The notes under the pieces were generated by a model. It did not search any database, was not told the DNA's origin, and was given only the letters and a program-made list of their open reading frames with translations. A stretch of DNA of 16,784 nt from Chromera velia. Lineage: Eukaryota; Sar; Chromeraceae. A program made the position numbers and the translations under genes. Below are positions 1 through 12,220 of this stretch, in pieces; the first letter of the stretch is position 1, and every line of letters begins with the position of its first letter. The stretch spans positions 25,001 through 41,784 of the forward strand of contig JAHBMJ010004656.1 of NCBI GenBank assembly GCA_018398765.1. Reading direction: 5' to 3'.

Positions 1-150
1 CTGACTGACTGACTGACTGACTGACTGACTCACTGACTGACTCACTGACTGACTGACTGACTCACTGACTGACTGACTGACTAAGTGACTGACTGACTGA
101 TTGACTGACTGACTGACTGACTGATTGACTGATTGACTTACTGACTCACC
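1..150. repeat. (CTGA)n tandem array with TTGA/CTCA variants
   Basis: The window opens inside a tetranucleotide array of CTGA with scattered one-base variants (CTCA, TTGA, CTAA). It decays by about position 150. The left edge is outside the window. Related ACTGA-rich words recur near the LINE 5' end at about 2502-2554 and 2697-2735. Confidence 0.95.
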
Positions 151-1815
151 GTATTCTCGTCGTCCCACAGGACAGCCCCTGAGCGTGCAGAATTTCCTCC
201 TGCACTGAAGCTGTCTCTCTCGGACTCTCCATATCTCTGTGAACGAGGAGAAGGGGGGGGGAGAAAAGATGTGTGGAAAGGAAGAGAAAAAGTGTCGTCG
301 CATGAAGAAAACAAACCATCATGCAGATAGTGATCAGACTGCATGATCCTCTGCCGCTCTCTGTTTGTCTCAGGAGGACAGATGGCATGCAGGTCTTGTC
401 ATAATCAGTAGAAGCGATGGAGAGCAACGGTTTACCGTGTGGAATGCAGTCGAGGAGATGAGAGGTGATAGTGCATGGCATATATCCAAGCATGTAGAGG
501 AAGGGAAGTTGGAGAAACTCTGCATGGGAGGATCTGACTGACTGTGACTCCCTGAGCATGCATCTGCGCCTGGAGTTTTTGCTGGAGCAGTCTTGAGAAA
601 GATTTGCTCTGGTCCATTTTGTCTGAGTGCGGTTGTCTGTCTTCCTGGATGTTTTTGTGTCGGCTTATGTTTCCCTCAAGTGCGCATCAAAGTGTCAGTC
701 ACTGCAGCGCCCGTCTCCTCTGCATATGTTTAAAATTGAAGAAACAAAGGTTCGGAGTGTCTGCCTGCCTGTTCTCCTGATTTCCTTGAGTATCAAAAAG
801 GATAGCAGGCTTATGTGAGCCTGTCTGAACGATCTCCTTGCATTGCGTCACTCTGTGCATGTGTGTGCCAGAACTGTTCGATCCGTGTAGTGTCTTCAAA
901 AAAAAAAAAAAAATGCAAATATACCGGCAATATGCATGCGAATTATGATAGAGCCGGCTGGGGACTCTGCATTAAATGTTGCTTAACTCTTCACTCGGCT
1001 CCTTTAATGAGTAGCGCTATAGGCCGGCCCCCGGAAGCGAAAGGGAGACTCAGCTCGGTGCAGCCAGGGAAGTAGGTGTGACATCCTACACAACTGAAGT
1101 TTTACCAGACGTCCTGCCCCGGTGGATGGGGGAGCAGACATGTATATGGGGTATGGGACTGACTCGGCGAAGTGTATCCCAGTGGATAGCCACAGCCCCG
1201 TGGTGGACAAAAGTCTGTCAGGATAAGATAAGACAGGAGAAGATAACAAAAACCATGCGTACGAATTCCCATGTCTTCCACTGAAATTCTGTCACAATTT
1301 CTGTGATGATCATTTCATTACGCTCCGCTAGAACTTCTAGAGGCAGAAGTTTACTACCCGATGCAGTTAAATATGCACATGAACACAAGAAATAAAAGAA
1401 CTGATACTTATCTGAGTGGTGTTTTCAGTTCAGGCCTTTTCTAGTAGTACTTTTTGCTAGTTTAAATTAGTTAAAATTTGTGGTGTTCCCACACTATCTC
1501 TCTTTTTTAGTCAAAATGAAAGTGGAGGGCCAATACGGTCTCTTTTAGTAGTTGATCAGCAATCCTAAGATAGTGCAATAATATGTGTGCCAGTATGTGT
1601 GTGTTTTACCTGACGGACGCGTCTTCTATTCGAGGGTTAGAATAGTTTAATTAGTCTAGTGATTTTATCAGAAAAGGAGGAAGAGACAGGAAACAACTCG
1701 AACACTACAAATTTTATGTAAAGTTCTACTAGTAGAAGCAGTCTGTGCATTTGTCATTCTATAACCTGCTATAACCTTCTACATGTACTGCGGGGTATGA
1801 TAAGACAATTTTTAG
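151..1815. other. Gene-poor stretch, no supportable gene
   Basis: No open frame here has convincing protein character, and no RNA gene was recognised. A 16-A run lies at 898-913. The longest frame, on the minus strand at 146-559, is rich in Leu, Ser and Cys without domain motifs. Sequences resembling splice acceptors (pyrimidines then CACAG near 170; CTCAG near 373) occur on the plus strand but cannot be tied to an exon. Part of an unrecognised host gene or UTR is possible. Confidence 0.5.
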
Positions 1816-1817
1816 GT

Positions 1818-1850
<33 letters not shown>

Positions 1851-1923
1851 TACACATACACACACGCACACGTACACACATATATATACGCACATGCACA
1901 TATACACGCACACATACATATAT

Positions 1924-2003
<80 letters not shown>

Positions 2004-2034
2004 ACATACACATACACACACATACATATATATA
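1816..2034. repeat. (CA)n / (TG)n microsatellite, compound
   Basis: About 220 bp of CA dinucleotide repeat, interrupted by TACA, TATA and CGCA units. It ends in a short TATATA run. It produces long His/Thr or Cys/Val frames on both strands that are artefacts of the repeat. The alternating purine-pyrimidine pattern could adopt Z-DNA. Confidence 0.97.
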
Positions 2035-2132
2035 CTTCCTCTCACTTTTTCCCCGTCGTTGTTCATTCTTGACGACCGTACTTGTTTTTGAGGGGAATAT
2101 TTCGTTATGTCAGTCCGAGTGTGTGTCATCCA

Positions 2133-2156
2133 ATTGATTGATTGATTGATTGATGA
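2133..2156. repeat. (ATTG)n short tandem repeat
   Basis: Five to six units of ATTG/GATT lie just upstream of the G-rich sequence that leads into the retrotransposon. Whether this marks the LINE 5' boundary cannot be decided without a second copy of the element. Confidence 0.85.
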
Positions 2157-2862
2157 ACAAACAAGGGCGAAACGGAATCAATCGGGGGGTGAGCGAAAAG
2201 CATATGGGGGGGAAACGCAAGATGGACAACCCCAAGAGGCCCAGGCTGCAGGGCTCAGACGGCACCCCTCGTATAAGTGCAGGAGGCGGTGGGAGGTGAC
2301 GGGCTCGAGCCTGCACGGGTACGCGGGGATGCGCGGGGCGCTCACGCTTGTGCGGTTCACAAGCGGGTCTGTGAGCGGGGTGCATACTACGTGTGGCTTC
2401 GCCATTCTTTTTTTCCCTTTTTCTCCCCTTTTTGAATTTTTTTATCATGATTACTACTCGTAATTTCACTCCCCTGGAAAACAAGTCATGCCTTAGGGAT
2501 AAACCAACTGAACCAACTGAACTGACTGAACTGACCGAACTGCAGGAACTGAACAGAGAGAGAAACCTTTGTTTGTACGTCTTCGGCAGAAAAGATAGGG
2601 AATCAAAGGAGATTGGGAGTTCTAATCTTTTTTTCTCTCCGTCTCCTCCCGTTCCGCCTCGGGTGATTTTCTTTAGAGGTCATCTGACAGACCTCTAACT
2701 GACACAAACTGACAGAAGGAATCTTACTGACCTGTGGCCCTTAGGGGAAAAAAGATACGGAAACAGAGTAGACCGTCTCCGTCCTTTCTATCTCCGTCCT
2801 TTCTGTTCCCTCTGAAATACTTGTTTCTTCCCTTTCCTTCTCGTTTCTTCTCTGGCGACTCC
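2157..2862. other. 5' flank or 5' UTR of the LINE
   Basis: About 700 bp between the ATTG repeat and the first plausible ORF1 start codon. Composition is mixed: GC-rich at 2200-2400, pyrimidine-rich at 2400-2450, then ACTGA-rich. I see no domain in any frame. It may be the LINE 5' UTR, which would contain an internal promoter in an active element, or plain flanking DNA. The frame that becomes ORF1 is open from 2731, after a TGA at 2728-2730. Confidence 0.4.
2502..2554. repeat. ACTGA-rich degenerate tandem tract
   Basis: Repeated AACTGA, ACCAACTGA and CTGACCGAA words follow one another. Further CTGACA/CTGACC words occur at 2697-2735. The core word is the same CTGA found at the start of the window. 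Confidence 0.7.
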
Positions 2863-4934
<2,072 letters not shown>

Positions 4935-4959
<25 letters not shown>

Positions 4960-5969
4960 AGGGGACCTCCGAAAGGGAGACAACGGAGAGGGGAGGGAAA
5001 GGGATGGGACATCTTCCCTGGGGATTTCGGCGAGAGTGCAGCAGCCAGGAAGGAAGCCTCGTCTGTCCCCGTCACTCCTCTGGAGAAGCAACACTGCCAC
5101 TGTTATAGCAGCAGCCTGTTTCCCCGGCCCCCCTCTCCCCTCACTCTGCGACTCTCGTGATAGTCACACCCCAGCCCCTAACTGTCGTGCGTTTCCCTCC
5201 CCCAAGCAAGACAAATTCTCGGACGGTACCCCCCACGGCTGTCCTGAGAGAAAGGCTGAAGGCTGCCCCAGGATCCATCATCCCCCCCATTAAGGGGAGC
5301 AAGAGAGAGGGGGGTTTGACTCTGGGACAGAGGGGGGCGATAGGACAGAAAAGCGAGGGGGGGGGTCAGAAAAGGAAAATCAGAGTCGCAAGGGCCGGAG
5401 CGGCCCCTTCTCTGACTCTAGGAAGTGAGTCACTTTACTTTGTCTCTGCCAGGGAGGGGGAGGAGGGTGACGACAGGTCTGTATACACCTCCGCGCTGGA
5501 AGAAGCCCCCCCCCTCTCCCTCGCCGAGGAAGAGGGAGAGGGGGGTTATATCTTTAGTGAAGAAGAAGGGGGAATGGTCCCAGCTGGGACTAGAAGGAGT
5601 CCTGAGGCGCAGAAGAGGTCGGAGGAGGAAAGAAGGAAGGAGAGGGACGAGTCCCTCAAGCAGAGGAAGGAAGTTTGGCCTGCAGACCAGCCGGTCTCAT
5701 CTTCTTCTTCCTCCTCCTCCTCTGCCGGGGTGAACGTGGGGGAGTCGGGAAAGGGATTTAGGGGGGAGGTCTAGGTGGGGGACAAAAGGTAGTTTTGGTA
5801 GGCAGAGACCTCCCTCCTCCCTCTCTTCTCTCCCTCTCTCAGACAGCCGGTTAGACAGTCAGGCGTGGGAATTTCAAAAGGGTTAGGGTAGGCTTCAGGC
5901 AGGCAGAGACACAGATAGCAATTGATAAACTTCCCCCCTCACCTCCTTGTTCTCACCCCCCTGCTCTGA
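4935..5969 (+). CDS. LINE middle segment, low-complexity Ser/Glu/Pro-rich frame (contains in-frame TAG)
   Basis: One frame is free of TAA and TGA from 4935 to a TGA at 5967-5969. TAG codons lie at 5106, 5772, 5790, 5799, 5889 and 5916. The best protein character is at 5109-5772: a Pro/Thr-rich part, a basic patch (KRKIRVARAG), acidic Glu-rich blocks and a Ser run near 5698-5725. No domain was recognised. It may be the C-terminal part of ORF1 or the N-terminal part of ORF2, joined by a frame change to ORF1 at about 4975-5160 and to the next frame at about 5761-5960. The start codon is unknown. Confidence 0.45.
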
Positions 5970-8389
5970 AGGATGGATTCCTTTCTTGTGATGAGGTAGA
6001 GGCCCTCATGCAGGTGACTGTGCATGAGCGACCTTTCACCCTGGTTAAGAGGGGGGATGAGAAATTAAGGAACGTAAGGAACTTTTTGCCCTCTCTCTCT
6101 CCCCGATCTGAGAAGAAAGAGCGCTTTTTTTTATACTTTGCTCCTCTTGCATCTGATGATGACTGCATCTCATATCCTCCTTCTTCTTGTAGGCAGGAGA
6201 GTGCAGGAGAGTGCCACGGCCGGAGGGACAGGGGGCAAAGAAGAATGCATGATAGAAAGAAGAGGACCATCATCGAATCTTCTAATCCATAGAAGCGCTC
6301 TTTTTCTCCCCGACCTCCTCCTCCTCCTCCTCCTTCCTCTCTCTCTTCTTTTGGCTTTTCTTCTCCTTCTTCTTCTTCATTATCTTCTTCTTCTTCTTCT
6401 TCTTCTTCTTCTTCGTCTTCTTCTTCTTCTTCTTCTTCGTTCTTCTCTTCCCCCTCCCTCGGCTTTGGTGTGGGCAAGAACAAGGGTGAAAACGGACAGG
6501 GAGGGGTGGGGAGGGAGAGACCAAACCATCGGGAGTATCCCTCGTCTTCTTCCTCTTTCTCTTTTTCTCCATTTTCTTCTTCTTCTCCTTCCCCTTCCTC
6601 TTTTTCTTCTCATTCTTCTCCTCCCATTCCTTCCGCATCTCCCTCTTCTGCTTTTTTCCTTTCTTTCCCGCCCTCCAGTACTGGTGTGAGGGTATCCGCC
6701 TATGACAGGGCTGGGGGGGAGGGACGGGTAACGCCTGTGACATGGCAGCCTGGACCCTCCCCCCACCCAATTCGATTCGATTCTTTCTTAGAACCCTGCA
6801 GGTGTTGTGCCGGAGGGGAGGGGGGCCTCCGGGTCGGTCCCTCCCCTCACCCAATTCGAACCGTCTCGATCGATCGACCGACTGATTCTCTCCTCCCTAT
6901 GTTTTCTTCTTCTTCTCATTCTTCATCTTCCTCTCCTCTTCCTATTTGTGAATCGATGAATGTCCCTCCTGTTCGTATTCAAACAGAGGAGGGGTGCGTT
7001 GGGGGTATCCGGGAGGGGGAGGGTGTGGGTCGGGCTTTTTTTCCCTCTTCTTCTTCCTCTCCTCTTTTTTCACCTCTTGATCTGTCTTTCCCTTCCCCAC
7101 CCCTCCCGTCTTTTTTTTCTTCTTCTTCTCCTATCTTCTCATCATCTCTTCCCTCTCTCCCTTTGCCTCCTCTTCCCTCTGCTACCTCAGAAACGCACGT
7201 GCAAGATACAGTTGAGCCTGCATGTCGGGAGGCCCAGGTCATCTCCCTATGTGAGGAGCCTTTGCTCGCTGCTCCACCATCGTTCCCACGCTCTGCTTCT
7301 CCTGTTCCCCCCTCATGCCTTCACTACAGCTCTCCCACGGTTGGGGAAGCAGGGATCAGAGGGGCTCTCAGTGTTTCTGAGACCTCCCTCCGAGATATTC
7401 TTGAGAAATACAGGAGAAATGCTGATAAGAAGATTGCCAGAAGACTTAGAGAGAGGGAGGGACTACGGAGAGGGCTTTGGGGGAGAAGAGAAAAAAACTG
7501 TTCCGCATGTGGAGGCGCCCTGAGAGGAGGCAGATGCCTTGACTTCCTCTGCAGTACCGAGGAGGAGGTGCAGGCAGAGGAGGAGGAGCCTTTCCCCTTG
7601 CCGGGGGAGGGCGGGGGGCTAATCACTCGTATTATGAATGTGAGGGGGGGGAAGGGAAAGAGGAGAGAATATGAAGTGGTTAAGACTGGGTGGGATACAA
7701 CGTTCTAGGTAGGGGCAGCTACTGTTCCTCCCTTCCTTCGGACATCTTTTTGGGTTGAGAAAAGATGTAAGAGAGATAACCTTCCACCTCCCACGTCCCT
7801 TTCCCCCTCCACCCCCCCTCCTTCCCTTTCCCCTTCCGCTGCCCTCTCTCCCTCTCCTTTTATTTCCCTATCTGCTCTTTCCCTTCCTTCCCTCCCTCTA
7901 TCTCCCGATTCCGTTTCTGATGCTCCCTATCCCTCTCCCTCTTCTCAGTCAGCATGTAGCATGGCCTCTAGGGAATTGCATGAATCTTTTGCTAATCATA
8001 GTGACAAGAAGAAAGGGAGGGGGAGTGGTTTGACCATAAGTGCGCTCAACATGGGACCCTTAGAAACAAAGTTGGGGGGCGGTTCTCTCGAGAGCTGGCT
8101 GTCGGGTATAGATATCGCCATGATTCCCGAGACGTGCATGCCTACAGGAAAAGTCCGCATGGCTTTCCACTCGACGGGGGAGAATTTCTCCCACATGGAA
8201 TGGAAAAGAAGAAAAATGCGGGTTCACTCTAGAGCTGCCAAACGGGATGTACGAACAGGAGGTATGTGCATCCTTGTCAGGAACACGTTAATTCCTGTTC
8301 TCCATCCGACCTGGGAACTGGTGGGGCCCGACCTGATCAAACTGACGGTCAGGGTGCAAGAGAAGAAAAGGGGGGGGGGGGAAAGATAG
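5777..8389 (+). CDS. LINE ORF2 N-terminal part: Ser/Pro-rich leader, Cys cluster and first half of APE endonuclease
   Basis: One frame is open for about 2.6 kb apart from TAGs at 5852, 6290 and 7706, ending at a TAG at 8387-8389 just after a 12-G run. In order it encodes a mixed segment (5940-6100), a poly-Ser tract (6362-6445), long Ser/Pro/Phe-rich stretches, a basic helix followed by a Cys cluster C-x2-C-x8-C-x4-C (codons at 7499, 7508, 7535 and 7550), an acidic patch, more Ser/Pro, and the first endonuclease motifs. These are Asn in ALNMG (8042-8053) and Glu in IPET (8123-8134), which contribute to metal binding and catalysis in APE-like nucleases. The enzyme nicks target DNA to prime reverse transcription. 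The frame must shift in the 12-G run (8370-8381) to reach the second half of the endonuclease. The true start codon is not determinable; ATGs at 6008 and 7961 are candidates. Confidence 0.7.
6362..6445 (+). repeat. (TCT)n / (CTT)n trinucleotide tract encoding poly-Ser
   Basis: Nearly uninterrupted TCT codons with a few TCA, TTA and TCG changes lie within the ORF2 leader. On the opposite strand the same tract reads as long poly-Glu or poly-Lys/Arg frames, which are artefacts. Confidence 0.9.
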
Positions 8390-11339
8390 TCCACGTACCC
8401 AAACGCTGCACGTCTTCGGTGTGTATCTTGTGCATGCGAATTCGGACCATAGAGGTTCCAGAGAATGGGTAAATGAAGAGAGGGAAGAATTGTTGGAGAC
8501 GTTATGTGCTGTCCCCCTGTCAGATCTGCAAATGATGATGGGGGACCTGAATGCACACCTGGCTAGCGAGTGCCCAAAAGGGGTCATGTGGGAAAGGGAA
8601 ATAAATACTGAAACCGGGACGGGGCATGAAGGGAATAGGAATACAGATGGATACTCACTTGAATTCACGCATAAGTCTCTATGTTCAAATCTTGACGAAA
8701 CAGGTCGTTGGATCCTTTACTCGCTTTGCGAGAAGTCCAACTTCCTGCCAGCCGCCGGTCTACACCTAAAGGATGAAAGAAGGGGGGTGGAGGTCAGACT
8801 GACCGGGGCATGGACCTTTAAGAGTGGGAAGTCTAAGTCAGTAATTGACATTCCTTTGATTGACCCTCTGCTTCTTCGTTATCTCTCTTCTTACGTAGTC
8901 GAGTCATGTCCTGAGGTCGTAAAGCAGCATACGGCTATCTCTCTTTCTCTTGACTTCTCTTCTCTTCCCTCTTTGTCTATGCATGAATGTATTTCTGACT
9001 CATCCCTCTCCCGGCCTCTCTCTCATCTGGGTGAAGTAGGCAGATGTACCCCTGTCTGCGACGATGAGTTGATGGGGGTGACCCTCTCTCTGAAAGCGTT
9101 CACAGAGAATGGGGGGCTAGACTTATGGAATGAGGGTTTACGTCAAGCGCAGGAGTGGGAAAACGCTGTTCCTCACTTCTTCGATCCCCCAAAACCTCCG
9201 TCCGAGCCGCCCCTATCAGATGCAGTGTCTTTTTCTCTGACAGAGCAGTTACGACAGATTTCTGACTTCTGGCAAACATGCCTAGCCAGTGGAAATTCCG
9301 AAGAGATAGAGATGGGAGGCAGAAAGGAAAACAAGAAAGAAAGAAAGGACATACGTCAACAGGAGTCGTCCCGGCCAGACTGGTGGGATGAGGAATGTTC
9401 GGCTAAACAAAGGGAGGTGAGAGAGGCCGAGAGAGAATGGAAGGACCTGAGAGAAATATGGGGGGCAGATGAAGGTGACTGGGGAGGTTCCACCCAGAGT
9501 ATGAAGCGAAAGCTTGAGTCCCTTCGCAAGACAAGGAAGAGACTGTTTGCCCGTAAAGAAACTGAACACGCTAACAGGCAAGCAAAGAGGTTAGCAAGGG
9601 AGGCTGCGACCGACCCCTCGGCGATTTGGAGGTAGAAGAGAGAAACGAGCAGTGCGAAAGATGGGAGAGACAGACCGACCTCCGCGGCTCTTACCAATTT
9701 CTGGGCCTCTGTATTTGAGGGTGAAGGGCTCCCTCCTCCTCCAGTTGCTTCCGCTGCTTTCTCTCTCTCTTTCCCCCCTCCTCCCCCAGCCTTCTCTTAT
9801 AAAAGGGTTATCGGTGCCCTCCGATCGATTGATACGAGTAAGGCTGACGGAATTAGGGGCGTTTCCCCCAGATATCTTGACCTTTGTTTCAGCTCCTCTC
9901 CCCTTTCTCATTTCCTTCTTTTTGTCCTCTTTAATTTATTTTATCGTTATTCCTATTGGCCGTCTCTTTGGAATTTGATCCGTGTAGTTCCAGTTCCGAA
10001 AGGCCCCCCCTCTCCTGACTGCTCAGAATGGAGACCTATCCACATTGGGTGTTTGCTTGCGAAACTGTTTGGCCTCCTGATGGATGAGGGATTGAGAGAA
10101 CAGACCTCATTAGACAACCGCCAGCTGGGGTTCAGGAAGGGGATTGGGACCAGGGAGGCCATTGTGGCGCTGGTGAGACTCGTAGCAAGCTTCAAAGCCC
10201 GGAAACTCCCCCTTTTGACTGCGTTCGTTGACTTTTCTAAGGCGTTTGATAAGGTCCCTCGAGGTCTGTTGCTGAGACGGCTTCGGGAGGAGGGTATGTC
10301 GGAATGTGATGCTTTGATGGTGCATATTATGTACTTTGATGTCTGGGCGAGGGTCGATGGTGCAGATAGGGAGATATAGGAAGGGGCGGGGGTGAAATAG
10401 GGTGACCCTCTCTCTCCCCTGCTCTTCCTTCTGTTCATTAATAATCTGCACCACCACATCCACCTCTCGGCTCACCGAGAGGATGAGCTCGGGGGGGAAG
10501 AGTCAGAGAAGGATAGAACAGTGGCTGACGAGAGGTCTATAGAAAGCAGAACGCGTGACTACCCTTGGGCAGGCAGATTGAGAGGGGTTGGCATTGGGAA
10601 AGGGAACAAGAAGACCGAAGTAGCGGTGGGGAGGAAAAGAGGGAAAGTCAGGGTCAGTCAGGACGATACGATCTATGTGGGGCCCGAGCCTCTCGAAAGC
10701 CTCGGTTATGCTGACGACCTTGTTCTGTTTGGTCGTTCTTTGTATGAGCTTCAAGCGAGAATGAATAAATTGGCGGAATATTGTCAGACGTAGGGCCTCA
10801 CGGTCAATTTGAAAAAGACAAAAGTAATGAGGCTTTCCTACAGCAAGGAGAATATTAGTTAGCCAATCTTCTTTGAAGGGAAGGAAGTCGAGAGAACGGA
10901 CCAGTATAAGTATTTAGGCTGTACCTTTTTTGAAGGCGGATCTCTCCGTTTCTCTGTGAGACATCGTCTGGAGGTGGCAGAGAGGGCACTCGGGGGGGTC
11001 ATTAGGCTCTGTGTTAAACTTTCTCTTGGTCATCTTTCCCCAACTTCGAAAATTATGCTCTTTCGGGGCCTGTGGATTCCTGTGGCCCTTTACGGGCTAG
11101 AAGCGTTTTCCCTCAGTCAGGCAGACATGAAAGCGTTAGATGATTTGCAACTATGTTTTGTTAGATGGATTTTTGGCCTTCCCTGCAATTCGTTTCATAC
11201 ACTCACTCATGCATACATTCATGCACGCAAAGGCTCATTCATTCACAATCTCGTACCCTCTATAGTAATTTAGCACCTTCCAATCACTTCGGAAGGTATC
11301 GTCCCCCCTCCTCCCCGCCTCTATGATTTTGTTCTATGA
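8382..11339 (+). CDS. LINE ORF2 C-terminal part: endonuclease second half and reverse transcriptase (five internal TAGs before 11271)
   Basis: A single frame runs from the 12-G run to a TGA at 11337-11339. Its only other stops are TAGs at 9633, 10377, 10398, 10791, 10860 and 11271. Endonuclease: VFGVY (about 8415-8429), GDLNAH (8541-8558), SVIDIPLIDP (8838-8867), and KQHTAI (8922-8939) where SDH is usual. A WWDEEC linker motif is at 9378-9398. RT: KADGIRG (about 9834-9855), VVPVPKG (9981-10001), RQLGFRKG (about 10122-10145), FVDFSKAFDKV (10224-10259), GVK-TAG-GDPLSPLLF (10389-10427), catalytic GYADD (10704-10718), GLTVNLKKTK (10794-10823) and KYLG (about 10908-10919). The region ends with a YGLEAF...RWIFGLP segment typical of the RT thumb/C-terminal part. 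The product copies element RNA into DNA at the nicked target. All catalytic RT residues are present, so this looks like a recent copy apart from the TAGs. Confidence 0.9.
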
Positions 11340-11791
11340 TGCCTCCCCCTGTGGGTGAGGAGGACCATCTTTTTCAACGTTTCCGTCAGCGGTCATGACA
11401 ACCGTACAGTCTCGGTATAGACCATCGTTGCAAGGCCGTCTTTATCAACCATCGCATGGTTAACCGCCGCTTTGGATCAATTAAAGGACGGAAAGGTTAC
11501 GATCGGTTCATTTTGGAAGACTTAGTTTATTTTTGGTTGGCAGGATGTGAAAATGCTTCCAAAAAGTATTTTCAAGAAAGCAGAAGCGAGGCAGAGGAGA
11601 GTGACCAGTGATTTTCTCTCATGTGTGCATGTGACTATCAGTGTGAATGACTCTATATGCATGTTGTGTCTGTCATACAAACAGTGTGGCGTTTAATATT
11701 TATTTTTAGATCTACCAACGTAAAATGGTGTAAAAAACGCGTTAGCAAGCTTCATTTTACTTAGTTCTTTATTTTTTTTATCAAAACTTTG

Positions 11792-12130
11792 TTTTGGATT
11801 GCATGATCCAAACTTGGTCCAAAGTTGATCCAAAGTTGGTCTAAAATTTTTTGATCCAAAATCCATAAAAAACGTGCATATTTTGGATCAAATATCCAAA
11901 ATCATTTTGGATTAGTCCAAAATCCAAAGTTATAGTTTGGCTGATCTAGATGGAATATATCAAAATAAAGCCTAAAAACACGTTTCAACATTTTGCTACA
12001 TACCATGCACCTTCTAGGACCTCTTTATACCTTATAGATCGGCCGGTCCAAAAGTGGTCCAAAATGAGATTTTGGATATCCAAACCTAATTTGGAGAATC
12101 CAAAGTCTAAAGGTTGGTCCAAAATATTAG
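11792..12130. repeat. Cluster of TTTGGATCCAAA-like palindromic words
   Basis: Within 340 bp there are more than a dozen occurrences of TCCAAA preceded by GA, GG, TA, AA or AG, or of the reverse complement TTTGGA. Examples are at 11792, 11805, 11814, 11825, 11836 (variant), 11851, 11881, 11893, 11906, and several at 12045-12125. Spacings of 11 bp occur (11814, 11825, 11836). Both orientations are mixed, so the strand could fold into multiple hairpins. The pattern is clear; its identity is unknown. Confidence 0.75.
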
Positions 12131-12182
12131 GGTAAACTTTAACAACGCAAAAGGTTAAATTATGAATCCATATTTTATATAA

Positions 12183-12185
<3 letters not shown>

Positions 12186-12216
<31 letters not shown>
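12186..12216. repeat. (AT)n microsatellite
   Basis: An uninterrupted AT dinucleotide run of about 31 bp in AT-rich flanks. Confidence 0.95.

Positions 12217-12220
<4 letters not shown>

Noticed and set aside
1-150. CRISPR-like array
   Set aside because: A plain 4-bp tandem repeat without spacers in a eukaryotic contig.
146-559. 137-codon minus-strand frame
   Set aside because: No recognisable domain, ends in the repeat array, and no splice or expression support.
1759-2129. Several long Cys/Val or His/Thr frames on both strands
   Set aside because: They are translations of the (CA)n microsatellite.
6282-6854. Long minus-strand frames of poly-Glu/Lys/Arg
   Set aside because: They are the antisense of the poly-Ser and Ser/Pro leader of ORF2.
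10377-10400. Introns as the explanation for the TAG stops
   Set aside because: The conserved RT motif continues directly across the TAG at 10398 with no GT-AG insert, so splicing cannot remove it.
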